DNA of 64,000 bases from Clostridia bacterium (GTDB taxonomy: Bacteria; Bacillota; Clostridia; Christensenellales; Borkfalkiaceae): assembly GCA_017616695.1 (NCBI GenBank), contig JAFZXN010000044.1:27700-91699 (forward strand), written 5' to 3'. Of the stretch, positions 33,801-40,671 are shown piece after piece. How positions within the stretch are numbered: position 1 is the first letter of the stretch; the number at the start of each line of letters is the position of its first letter. The position numbers were made by a program, and so were the translations under genes. The notes under the pieces are model-generated. The model had not been told where the DNA came from. It did no database searches and saw nothing but the letters and a program-made list of their open reading frames with translations.

Positions 33801-35337
33801 CTTCACCTTTAAGAAAGCGTTTATGAACGGTCTAAGTGACGGCGTTTACAGATTGAGCATCAACGGCGAAGAAAAGTTCAGACTGACCGTATCCGAAGCC
33901 GCACCCGTTTTGCCGACGGTCGTTGCCGAAAACGGCGGGTTCCGTATCGACCTTTATCAGGACGTAGCATTTACGGTAGAACTTAACGGCAGCACTTTCA
34001 ACGGCCTCTATTACGGCGAAGAAGAGCTTACGACCGGCACCGATTACTATCTCGACGGCGACGACAGATTGGTAATAAGAGCCGCTAAACTAATAAATAT
34101 CTATCGTTTCGGAACGAGTTCTTACGGCTTCCGTCTCGACGTTCTGGAAAACGAAGGCGCGGAGTTCAACGTGGTTTACGAAAACGCCGACAACAGAGTG
34201 CTCAACGGCGGCTTCGAAACGGGTACGATATACGGTTGGAATTCCTACGCTATCTGGAAGAACGAAAGCGGTATGGCGGCTTGGTCGAACGACAGAGTGG
34301 TCAACGGAACGTATTTCGACGATAAGTATTCGTATAACAGAGACGGCGGTTACAACCTCGGCATCTACGGCGGCAGTATCGGCAAAGACTCCGGTCAGGA
34401 GAGAATGGGACACCTCAGATCGGCAAACTTCACTTTAGGCGGCACCGGCTGGATATCCTTTAAACTGGGCGGCGGCAGAAGGACCGAATTTGCCTACGTT
34501 TCGGTAAGAAGAACGGCTGACGACGTGGAAATAGCGCGTTTCGGGAACAGACATTTCAACGATACGTCGAAAGTTCCCGAAAACAATTCCAAAGACGGCA
34601 CGAAGAAGAACGCCGAAGCGTATCTGTTCCAATATTATTATAATTTGTCCGCATATCTCGGTCAGCAACTGTATTTCGTAATAAGCGATAATTCTTCCGA
34701 CAACTGGTGCGTTCTTTCTGCGGACAGCTTCTTTACCTACTACGCGACCGCTCCCGAAACGACGGAAGACACTCTCGCGACGAACATTCTGCCCACTATC
34801 GCAAACGTCGATACGGCTTCCGCGGAGATAAAGTGCGGTTCCTTCGGCGACGATTGGAGCACTTATTGGACGGACGTCAGCGGCAACTACGGCTGGTCGG
34901 ACAACAAGATGAGAAGTAACCGGAACGGCACGGGCGACGGCGGCGTAGGCGTGCTCCGCTCTTCGGCGTTTACCGTAAGTTCGGATAATCCGTATCTCTT
35001 CTTCAAGTGGTCGGGCGGTATGTCGCACGACAAGAAGGAATTTATTTCCGTAAAAGAGGTCGGCACCAATATCGAAGTAATGCGTTTTGTCAGCGGCGAT
35101 TCTTCCGAGACCAACGACGACAAGAAACAGACTATGGATCTTACGGGCATTGCGGATAACGGCAAGAAGTATTATCTCGAAATAAGCGATAACGACACCG
35201 GCAGCTGGGGTTGTATATTCGTATGCGAGTTCGCTTTCCAGAATTCTGCGTATTCGAGAACGAGTAAACAGATAATCTACGACGATTCGCCGTTAGTTCA
35301 CTACAGACCTGCGACGGCTTACGTCGATCCTTATTGA
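30874..35337 (+). CDS. Large repeat lipoprotein with three 282-residue units and paired carbohydrate modules
   Basis: 1487 residues preceded by a strong AAAGGAGG site. The lipoprotein signal ends LFASC (Cys about 27), followed by a Ser/Gln/Glu-rich linker. Three tandem units of about 282 residues (about 78-920) each combine an X2-like Ig domain (VYVSGDYEVSLTTF, TLTIYGEYL), a cadherin-like Ig domain (FDFTPNGVYYGDVTI, FTATDEYGAS) and a second X2-like domain (YKVHTYGTES, GTYTYTLTTTAGSAEF). Two further Ig-like segments and the two-part NGGFETG module complete the protein (about 1105-1487). No enzyme domain is seen. It is probably a long stalk holding glycan-binding modules away from the cell surface. 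Part of the C-terminal module is almost identical to the 35982 protein. Confidence 0.85.
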   Translation: MKSHFIRALALIAVTALAVMATCLFASCDAVGVKKNNSSSGNSISSDVSADEGESQSEAQSQSGSQSGEQPPVTDMPPVLEIYDSVYVSGDYEVGLLTLGCEITEITVDAAIVPETRYVYADDTLTISGEYLATFDGKENYKLKVTTEGGSAEAYFTVNDTPAITPKTDFIKYPGESIKNESFASYVSNNVGGLTLSYALAPASEDKGELTDKGNGKFDFTPNGVYYGDVIIVFTATDEYGASDSCNVVLNFKRIDPVVIDADKTFEKGDAEDLRYKVHTYGTESNTDLYFEMTDILYGTESIGSENYVLKPDGNKKYFALTADYLSGLDLGTYTYTLTTTAGSAEFSVTVTEPEPDYTPVLEIENAVYVSGDYAVSLTTFDKGIIEVAIDSTVLSEGDYVYADDTLTIYGEYLSAFADKANYKLKVTTSGGSAEAYFSINDAPVVTPKTNFVKLPGENIKDESFASYVSNSIGELTLTYELDNASADKGTLTDKGNGKFDFTPSGVYYGNVTIIFTATDEYGAFDSCEVILTYKRVDPVIIDGDKTFEKGTDTGDLLYKVHTYGTESNTSLYFEMTDIMSDTESIGSENYVIKPNDDKRYFALKAEYLSGLDLGTYTYTLTTTAGSAEFSVTITEPEPDYTPVLDITDAVYVSGDYEVSLTTFDLDITEVSIDSAVLSESDYVYAADTLTIYGEYLAAFDAKANYKLKVTTEGGSAEAYFSINDTPVVTPKTDFIKVPGESIAAESFASYATNSIGALTLTYALDPSCEGKGTLTDNGDGTFDFTPNGYYYGDVTIIFTATDEYGASDSCEVILTYKRIDPVIIDADKAFEKATDTDDLLYKVHTYGTESNTSLYFEMTDILFGTESIGSANYVLKPNDDKKYFALKAEYLMTLAPDTYTYTLTTTAGSSEFTVTVTDSRPVTVDKSVASFVKGEDDNDITLTVTPYANVVTAESFTIEGVDITEGDDFTYANNVFTFKKAFMNGLSDGVYRLSINGEEKFRLTVSEAAPVLPTVVAENGGFRIDLYQDVAFTVELNGSTFNGLYYGEEELTTGTDYYLDGDDRLVIRAAKLINIYRFGTSSYGFRLDVLENEGAEFNVVYENADNRVLNGGFETGTIYGWNSYAIWKNESGMAAWSNDRVVNGTYFDDKYSYNRDGGYNLGIYGGSIGKDSGQERMGHLRSANFTLGGTGWISFKLGGGRRTEFAYVSVRRTADDVEIARFGNRHFNDTSKVPENNSKDGTKKNAEAYLFQYYYNLSAYLGQQLYFVISDNSSDNWCVLSADSFFTYYATAPETTEDTLATNILPTIANVDTASAEIKCGSFGDDWSTYWTDVSGNYGWSDNKMRSNRNGTGDGGVGVLRSSAFTVSSDNPYLFFKWSGGMSHDKKEFISVKEVGTNIEVMRFVSGDSSETNDDKKQTMDLTGIADNGKKYYLEISDNDTGSWGCIFVCEFAFQNSAYSRTSKQIIYDDSPLVHYRPATAYVDPY
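31105..33636 (+). repeat. Three tandem repeats of about 846-849 bp inside the large lipoprotein gene
   Basis: Units begin at 31105, 31951 and 32800, each opening with CCCGTACTYGA. They are similar at DNA as well as protein level, so copy number could change by recombination. Units two and three resemble each other more than the first, for example sharing the codon run for KGTLTD and DTxDLLYKVHTYG. Confidence 0.85.
34201..34796 (+). repeat. Copy 1 of a near-identical module sequence shared with 36957-37552
   Basis: This segment aligns without gaps to 36957-37552 (constant offset 2756) and contains long identical runs, for example over ATTCGTATAACAGAGACGGC. Sequence on both sides is much more diverged, which points to recent duplication or gene conversion of the module. 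Confidence 0.8.
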
Positions 35338-35362
35338 TCAAAAACAGTATAATATGATTTAC

Positions 35363-35388
35363 GTCGCGCGGCTAAAAAGCCGCGCGGC
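35363..35388 (+). terminator. Hairpin after the large repeat lipoprotein gene
   Basis: An 11-bp stem GTCGCGCGGCT (35363-35373) / AGCCGCGCGGC (35378-35388) with a 4-nt loop. The tail GGATAAAACCTTTTT is only moderately T-rich, so it may be a partial terminator or a 3' stabiliser. A near copy lies after the 35982 gene at 38134-38165. Confidence 0.65.
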
Positions 35389-35401
35389 GGATAAAACCTT
35401 T

Positions 35402-35433
35402 TTGACACGAGATAAAAAAGAAAACTTTATATA
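35402..35433 (+). promoter_or_regulatory. Possible promoter before the small protein gene
   Basis: TTGACA (35402-35407) immediately follows the hairpin; TTATAT/TATATA lies 19-20 nt further on (35427-35433), a longer spacer than usual. It may start a transcript for the 44-residue protein and the following genes. Confidence 0.35.
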
Positions 35434-35532
35434 ACCGTTTTCGTTTGTTTGCGGTGCCAAAAAACTTTTGCAACGACGGAGACCTTTTTGGATCTACCGA
35501 AGAAATATATAAAATAAAGAAGGAAGACAAAA

Positions 35533-35667
35533 ATGAAGAAAAAGACATTTGAAGAAGTAATCATTACTGTTGAAACGTTCAACGAAGACGTCATTATAAT
35601 GACTTCTTTCAATGGCGACTACGAAGGAGGCGCATGGGACAGTGATGATCCGTTTGATCCGTCTTAA
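35533..35667 (+). CDS. Small 44-residue acidic-tailed protein
   Basis: MKKKTFEEVIITVETFNEDV begins the protein and the tail is GGAWDSDDPFDPS. AAGGA at 35519-35523 lies 9 nt before the ATG, and the preceding 95 bases contain no other gene. Short proteins of this shape (basic start, a strand-like middle containing E-D-V/I, then a Gly/Asp-rich end) are, from memory, common and uncharacterised in Clostridia, often beside surface-protein genes. No peptide-modifying enzyme is nearby, so a RiPP precursor role is unsupported. Its end overlaps the start of the next lipoprotein gene by 23 nt in another frame. Confidence 0.6.
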   Translation: MKKKTFEEVIITVETFNEDVIIMTSFNGDYEGGAWDSDDPFDPS

Positions 35668-35962
35668 AAAATCGCGCGACAGCGCGGCGCGTTTCGTTTG
35701 CTCTCGGATACTCGTGGTTATGATATTCGTCATGGCGTTTGCGGTCGCCGTTTTCAGCTGTTCGGCTTGTAAACCGAACGACGCCGAAGATAACGCTTCC
35801 GTTATAAACGGCACGGAAAAAAGTTACGAATTATCGAGTGTTAACGATCCGTTGACAGATAGCAGTGCCGAAGAAAGCTATTCGGGAGAAGATAGTTCCG
35901 AAGATAGCAGCGGCAGGCAGTACGGCATACCGTCAAACGGCGGCATTTTTGAAGGAAATTAA
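35645..35962 (+). CDS. Small lipoprotein with acidic serine-rich tail
   Basis: About 105 residues. A basic N-terminus (MIRLIRLKKSRDSAARF) precedes a hydrophobic segment ending VFSCSACK, a probable lipobox region. The remaining 60 residues are rich in Ser, Asp and Glu, with no recognisable fold. The ATG at 35645 gives a normal signal peptide. The frame is open back to 35612, and an AAGGAGG at 35624-35630 sits a little far from 35645 (14 nt), so GTG 35642 is also possible. It ends 19 nt before the next surface-protein gene. The function is unknown. Confidence 0.55.
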   Translation: MIRLIRLKKSRDSAARFVCSRILVVMIFVMAFAVAVFSCSACKPNDAEDNASVINGTEKSYELSSVNDPLTDSSAEESYSGEDSSEDSSGRQYGIPSNGGIFEGN

Positions 35963-35981
35963 ATAACAGTGGGGTAGAAAT

Positions 35982-38108
35982 ATGAATAGAAAATTCAAAG
36001 CGATAATTATTCCGATATTATCGGCGATCTTTTTTGTAAGTCTCGTTTTTGCTTTTGCCATCGGCAACGGCGCAAACAAAAAATCGGCTTATGCGGAAGG
36101 TGAAAATTTCAGTTCGACGAAACACATGATATCCGTCGACGGTAACTATATGATCCTCGCAACGGCGTTCAAACTTTCCTTGATAAAAGCGGAAACGGAA
36201 TACGCCATGGGTTATACGGTAACTTACGACGGGGACGATCACGACGTGTATTCGAGCGTTTATTACGAAGGTATAACTTTGAAATCGGGGGGGGGTACTA
36301 AAAGTTACACTTCAGAGGACATATTCGGAGAAACGTTTTCTTCCGAAAACGGATATGCGCTCATAGTGGAAGAGATAGACTACGTTCCCGGCAAAGTTTA
36401 CGATTATAAGGTGTTTCTCGACGAAAAGGGCGGAGACGTCCTTTACGGCACGCAATATGCCGGTCATCGGAAATTCAAAGTCGCTTTTGACAGCGACGGC
36501 GGAAGTTCCGTTTCTTCGCAGTTTATAAGAAACGGCGCTACGGCTTCGACTCCGGAAGAACCCGAAAAGGACGGCTATAACTTCGTCGGTTGGAAGAACG
36601 GAGGAGACGACTTCAGCTTTTCCACGACGATAAGCGGCAACGTTACGCTCACCGCACAGTGGAAAGAGCGCCCGACGCTCGTGCTTGCCGACGAGCATTC
36701 TTATATGATAGATAAATATAACGACGTCGGTTACACGGTCGATCTTAACGACTATACTGCGGGCGAACTCGTTCTCAAAAACGGCGAGACCACGCTTACC
36801 GCCGACACCGACTATTATTTCGACGAGGGGAGCAGTAAGCTCGTTATGAAAGCCTCGTATCTTAATAATATCTATCGTTTCGGTACGAGTTCGTATACGC
36901 TCAACTTGAACGGCACCGATTTTGCCGTCGTTTACGAGAACGCGGCGAACAGGGTGCTCAACGGCGGTTTCGACAGAGGTACGCTTTACGGCTGGAATTC
37001 TTACGCTATCTGGAAGAACGAAAGCGGTATGATAGCCTGGACGGACGACAGAGTAGTAAACGGCACGTATTTCGACGATAAGTATTCGTATAACAGAGAC
37101 GGCGGTTACAACCTCGGCATCTACGGCGGCGGTATCAGCAAAGACTCCGGTCAGGAGAGAATGGGACATCTTAGATCGTCGAACTTCACTTTAGGCGGCA
37201 CCGGCTGGATATCATTCAAACTGGGTGGCGGAAACGTGCCGCAGTTTGCATACGTTTCCGTAAGAAAAACGGCAGACAACGTAGAAGTCGCGCGTTTCGG
37301 CAACAGACATTTCAACGATACGTCCAAAGTACCCGTAAACAATTCCAACGACGGCACGAAGAAGAACGCCGAGGCGTATCTGTTCCAATATTATTATAAT
37401 TTGTCCGCATATCTCGGTCAGCAACTGTATTTCGTAATAAGCGATACGTCGTCAAACAACTGGTGCGTTTTGTCGGCGGACAGTTTCTATACCTATTACG
37501 CGACCGCTCCCGAAACGACGGCAGACACCCTTGCAACGAACATTCTGCCCACGCTCAAGAACAGTAATAACGATCCCACCAACGAGATACTCGGTTCGCA
37601 TCAGTTCTCGAGTGATGGCGTTTCCAATTATTGGACTATCGACGGATCCGGTTGGGGTTACGTAAGCGAAAAGAACAACGGTATGAGAAGTGACGCTGTA
37701 GGCGGCGATCCCGCCGTAGGTATCCTCCGTTCGGCGGCGTTTACCCTCAACGGTAACAAGTACGTGAAATTCGGCTGGGGCGGCGGTCTCAAATACGACA
37801 AGGTAATTTTCGTATCGATAAAAGAAGTAGGAACCAATATCGAAGTCAAAAGATACGTAAGACGTGAAGATAAGAGTGATTTCAAAGCCGATTCTTACGA
37901 AAATTGTATATTCGATCTGTCCGATCTTTCTACCGATAAAGCGTATTATATCGAGTTCTGCGACAACAGAACGGACGGTTGGGGCGTTTCGTACGTCAGG
38001 AGCTTGTATCTGATAGATAAAAGCACTTACGACGGAATTACTTCAGGCGACAGAGCGGTAGAGATTTCGGGCATAGTCACCGACTACACCTACGTCAATC
38101 CTTACTGA
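35982..38108 (+). CDS. Secreted protein with Flg_new/InlB-type repeat and paired carbohydrate modules
   Basis: 708 residues with GGGGTAG before the ATG. An N-terminal hydrophobic signal (about 5-25) is without an obvious lipobox Cys, so it is secreted or membrane-anchored. A Listeria-Bacteroides (Flg_new) beta-grasp repeat lies at about 164-228 (FDSDGGSSVSSQFI, GYNFVGWKNGG, LTAQWKE). An Ig-like segment (about 230-310) and the two-part NGGF/GGTGWISFKLGGG module (about 320-708) follow, closely matching the C-terminus of the 30874 protein. A run of nine G residues (36287-36295) lies in frame near residue 103. No catalytic domain is seen, so it is likely an adhesin or glycan-binding surface protein. 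Confidence 0.78.
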   Translation: MNRKFKAIIIPILSAIFFVSLVFAFAIGNGANKKSAYAEGENFSSTKHMISVDGNYMILATAFKLSLIKAETEYAMGYTVTYDGDDHDVYSSVYYEGITLKSGGGTKSYTSEDIFGETFSSENGYALIVEEIDYVPGKVYDYKVFLDEKGGDVLYGTQYAGHRKFKVAFDSDGGSSVSSQFIRNGATASTPEEPEKDGYNFVGWKNGGDDFSFSTTISGNVTLTAQWKERPTLVLADEHSYMIDKYNDVGYTVDLNDYTAGELVLKNGETTLTADTDYYFDEGSSKLVMKASYLNNIYRFGTSSYTLNLNGTDFAVVYENAANRVLNGGFDRGTLYGWNSYAIWKNESGMIAWTDDRVVNGTYFDDKYSYNRDGGYNLGIYGGGISKDSGQERMGHLRSSNFTLGGTGWISFKLGGGNVPQFAYVSVRKTADNVEVARFGNRHFNDTSKVPVNNSNDGTKKNAEAYLFQYYYNLSAYLGQQLYFVISDTSSNNWCVLSADSFYTYYATAPETTADTLATNILPTLKNSNNDPTNEILGSHQFSSDGVSNYWTIDGSGWGYVSEKNNGMRSDAVGGDPAVGILRSAAFTLNGNKYVKFGWGGGLKYDKVIFVSIKEVGTNIEVKRYVRREDKSDFKADSYENCIFDLSDLSTDKAYYIEFCDNRTDGWGVSYVRSLYLIDKSTYDGITSGDRAVEISGIVTDYTYVNPY
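36287..36295 (+). repeat. Nine-G homopolymer inside a surface protein gene
   Basis: G9 encodes part of KSGGGTK in the 35982 protein. Tracts of this length can slip during replication; a one- or two-base change would truncate the protein soon after residue 103. Confidence 0.75.
36957..37552 (+). repeat. Copy 2 of the near-identical module sequence
   Basis: This is the gapless partner of 34201-34796. Upstream of it a 15-bp (five-codon) length difference separates the two genes around 36910. Confidence 0.8.
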
Positions 38109-38133
38109 TAAAAAACAGTATAATATAATTTAC

Positions 38134-38165
38134 GTCGCGCGGCTCAATTTAAAAAGCCGCGCGAC
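38134..38165 (+). terminator. Hairpin after the 35982 gene
   Basis: Perfect 11-bp stem GTCGCGCGGCT (38134-38144) / AGCCGCGCGAC (38155-38165), 10-nt loop, tail GGATAAAACATTTT. The 25 bases before it match those before the hairpin at 35363, so the 3' untranslated region was duplicated along with the gene. The GH125 gene starts 18 nt later, so read-through must occur or a promoter is missing from view. Confidence 0.6.
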
Positions 38166-38183
38166 GGATAAAACATTTTAGCG

Positions 38184-40670
38184 ATGAAAAAGACGTTATC
38201 AGTCATCGTTCCGGCTTTTATTGCGGTTTTTTGTCTTGTTTTCGCGGTCTCCTGCGATAACGGACAGCAAGCCGACGTAAAGCCCGAATCCGAAGAAACT
38301 TTAAAATACAATTTGACAAACGGCGGTTTCGAAACGGGCGACCTTACCGGTTGGACGGTAGTTTCCGGCAAGGCTTTTTCCGCCGTCGGCGTTACGGACG
38401 ACTCTTACGACACCGTTTTCAACGGCACCGTTTCTTACGGTAAGGACGGCGAATACCTTTACGGCAGATACAAAGAGTCGGCGGTAGGCAAAATGCTGTC
38501 CGATAAGTTCGTTATCGGCGGCAGCGGCTATATGACCTTTAAAATGGGCGGCGGCAAAAACGTAGCCTTAACGTACGTTTCGGTCGTAGACGCGCAAACC
38601 GAAGAAGAACTGTATCGTTTCGGCAACACTCTTTTCAACACCACCGATTATCTTACCGATCCCGATAATTACCGCGAGGCCAATCTCGTTTCTTATATGG
38701 CGGACCTGTCGGCAAATATGGGAAGGAGCGTTCGTATAGCCGTAGTCGACGATTCCACGGCGAATTGGGGGTTTATGACGCTCGACAGCTTCGTGACTTA
38801 TTATAAAAAGAAGCCCGACGAAAAGCTTTTCGCGCTTGCCGATGACGTAAAGCCATTATTCTTCGACGAAAAGGCGACTCCCAACGAACTGTATAACGGC
38901 GCCTTTTCTTTGGGGGATCTTACGGGCTGGACTGCCGTCGGCGACGAAGACTGTTTTAAGGATAGCCACGTTAAAAACGGAAAGCTTTGCAACAGATCGG
39001 ACGAAAGCGCCGTGGGCGTTTTGCGCTCTTCGGCGTTCAAAGTGGGCGGCAAGGGGATAATGTCCTTCCGCTTAGGCTGCACCAAAAACGAGGAGCTTAC
39101 CTATCTTTCGGTGAAAAAGGTCGGCACGAACGAAGAGGTCTTCCGCACCTACAGCAACCGCTGGACGCCTTCCGACGAGGAAAAAACGCATTTATATTAT
39201 ATCGATTTAAGCGAGTATCTCGGTGAAAGACTGTATATCGAAGTGATCGATAACAGCCGCGGCGATTGGGGGCTTATTTCCCTCGAAGCCGTAAAGACCT
39301 TGTATAAAAATTATCCCGAGGTCACAAACGAGATAGCCGTTGACATAACGGAAAAGATACAAACGACGTATAACTATTCCGTAATGAGAGAGTACGCGAA
39401 CGCTTTGATCTCTTCAGTAAGCGACGAGGCGATGCGCCTTACGTTAAAAAAGACTTTTTACGCGACGATAGACGGTGTAAACAACGGTAAAGGCACTTGG
39501 GGCGGCGTTTTGAAATACAACGCCGACGGCACTACTTTCTGCTACACCGGCGATATCCACGCCATGTGGCTGCGCGATTCGAGCGCGCAAGTCCTTCAAT
39601 ACCTTCAGTTTATGACTAAGGACGCAGAGGTGCGTTCCATGGTCAAAGGGCTTATCAAAAAGCAGCTCGAATTTATCCGCCGCGATCCTTACGCCAACGC
39701 CTTCAACGAAGACGGCAGCGTTTTCGAGAGAAAATTCGAGATAGACTCTCTTTGCTATCCCGTCTGGCTTGCGTATAATTATTACGGGATAACGGGCGAT
39801 AAGAGCGTTTTCGACGTATTTTTCCGTATGACCGCGGAAAAGATAATCGACACTTTCAAAGCCGAACAAAACCACAGCGATAATAACTATCGCATCTCCA
39901 ACGAGAGCGACAGGGCGGTGGGCTCGCATTCGTTCGATCCTGATTGCAAACTCATCTGGTCGGGTTATCGCCCGAGCGACGACGTATGTTATTACAAATA
40001 CTTTATCCCCGGCAATATGTTCGCCGTGGCTACCCTCGAAAGGCTTAACGATATCTATTCTTCGATAAGAAGCGACGAGGCCTTGGCGACAAGATGCGCC
40101 GATATGGCGGCGGAAATAAGAAACGCCATAGAAACTTACGGCGTTTACAACCACCCCGTCTACGGTAAGATATACGCTTTCGAGGTGACGGGGCGCAACG
40201 GTGATATAAATTCCGCGGAAGAAAAGCTTTTGATGGACGCCGCGAATATCCCCAGCCTTATCTCCGCGCCCTGGCTCGGTTATTCGTCGAATACCGACCA
40301 AACGTATCTCAACACCCGCGCTTTTGTTTTGAGCGACGACAACCCCTATTATTACAGCGGCGTTTACGCGAGCGGTATCGGCGATCCGCACGACATGGTA
40401 GGAAGCACGAACAATCCGCATAAGGATATTCCCGTTCCGTGGCACATGGCTATAGCGATGCAGGCACTTACGAGTTCGAGCGAAGAAGAAATCGCAACTT
40501 GCGTAAAATATATGACGGATACCACTGCGGGAACTTACGTCATGCACGAAGCGTTCAACGCGAACGCCCCGAACGATTACAGCCGCGATTTCTTTACCTG
40601 GCCGTGTTCGCTGTACGCGCATACCGTGATAACGCGGATACTCGGTTTCGATCTTATCGGAGAAAATTGA
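38184..40670 (+). CDS. Lipoprotein GH125 exo-alpha-1,6-mannosidase with paired carbohydrate modules
   Basis: 828 residues. A lipoprotein signal ends FAVSC (Cys about 23). Two carbohydrate-type modules follow: about 37-210 (NGGFETGDLTGWT, FKMGGGKN, VVDDSTANWG) and about 228-375 (LYNGAFSLGDLTGWT, FRLGCTKN, EVIDNSRGDWG). The GH125 domain occupies about 385-828. It has HAMWLRDSSAQ (about 458-468), PSDDVCYYKYFIPGNMF, PSLISAPWLGYSS, GIGDPHDM and VPWHMAIAMQAL, all characteristic of the family. It should remove terminal alpha-1,6-linked mannose outside the cell. No ribosome site is obvious before the ATG at 38184. Its stop is 1 nt before the next start. Confidence 0.9.
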   Translation: MKKTLSVIVPAFIAVFCLVFAVSCDNGQQADVKPESEETLKYNLTNGGFETGDLTGWTVVSGKAFSAVGVTDDSYDTVFNGTVSYGKDGEYLYGRYKESAVGKMLSDKFVIGGSGYMTFKMGGGKNVALTYVSVVDAQTEEELYRFGNTLFNTTDYLTDPDNYREANLVSYMADLSANMGRSVRIAVVDDSTANWGFMTLDSFVTYYKKKPDEKLFALADDVKPLFFDEKATPNELYNGAFSLGDLTGWTAVGDEDCFKDSHVKNGKLCNRSDESAVGVLRSSAFKVGGKGIMSFRLGCTKNEELTYLSVKKVGTNEEVFRTYSNRWTPSDEEKTHLYYIDLSEYLGERLYIEVIDNSRGDWGLISLEAVKTLYKNYPEVTNEIAVDITEKIQTTYNYSVMREYANALISSVSDEAMRLTLKKTFYATIDGVNNGKGTWGGVLKYNADGTTFCYTGDIHAMWLRDSSAQVLQYLQFMTKDAEVRSMVKGLIKKQLEFIRRDPYANAFNEDGSVFERKFEIDSLCYPVWLAYNYYGITGDKSVFDVFFRMTAEKIIDTFKAEQNHSDNNYRISNESDRAVGSHSFDPDCKLIWSGYRPSDDVCYYKYFIPGNMFAVATLERLNDIYSSIRSDEALATRCADMAAEIRNAIETYGVYNHPVYGKIYAFEVTGRNGDINSAEEKLLMDAANIPSLISAPWLGYSSNTDQTYLNTRAFVLSDDNPYYYSGVYASGIGDPHDMVGSTNNPHKDIPVPWHMAIAMQALTSSSEEEIATCVKYMTDTTAGTYVMHEAFNANAPNDYSRDFFTWPCSLYAHTVITRILGFDLIGEN

Positions 40671-40671
40671 T

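Noticed and set aside
35533..35667. RiPP precursor peptide
   Set aside because: No radical SAM, lanthipeptide, YcaO, protease or exporter gene is nearby, and no clear leader-core boundary is visible.
30874..38108. Diversity-generating retroelement target or phage tail repeats
   Set aside because: There is no reverse transcriptase or template repeat. Differences between copies are spread over all codon positions, as in ordinary duplicated domains.
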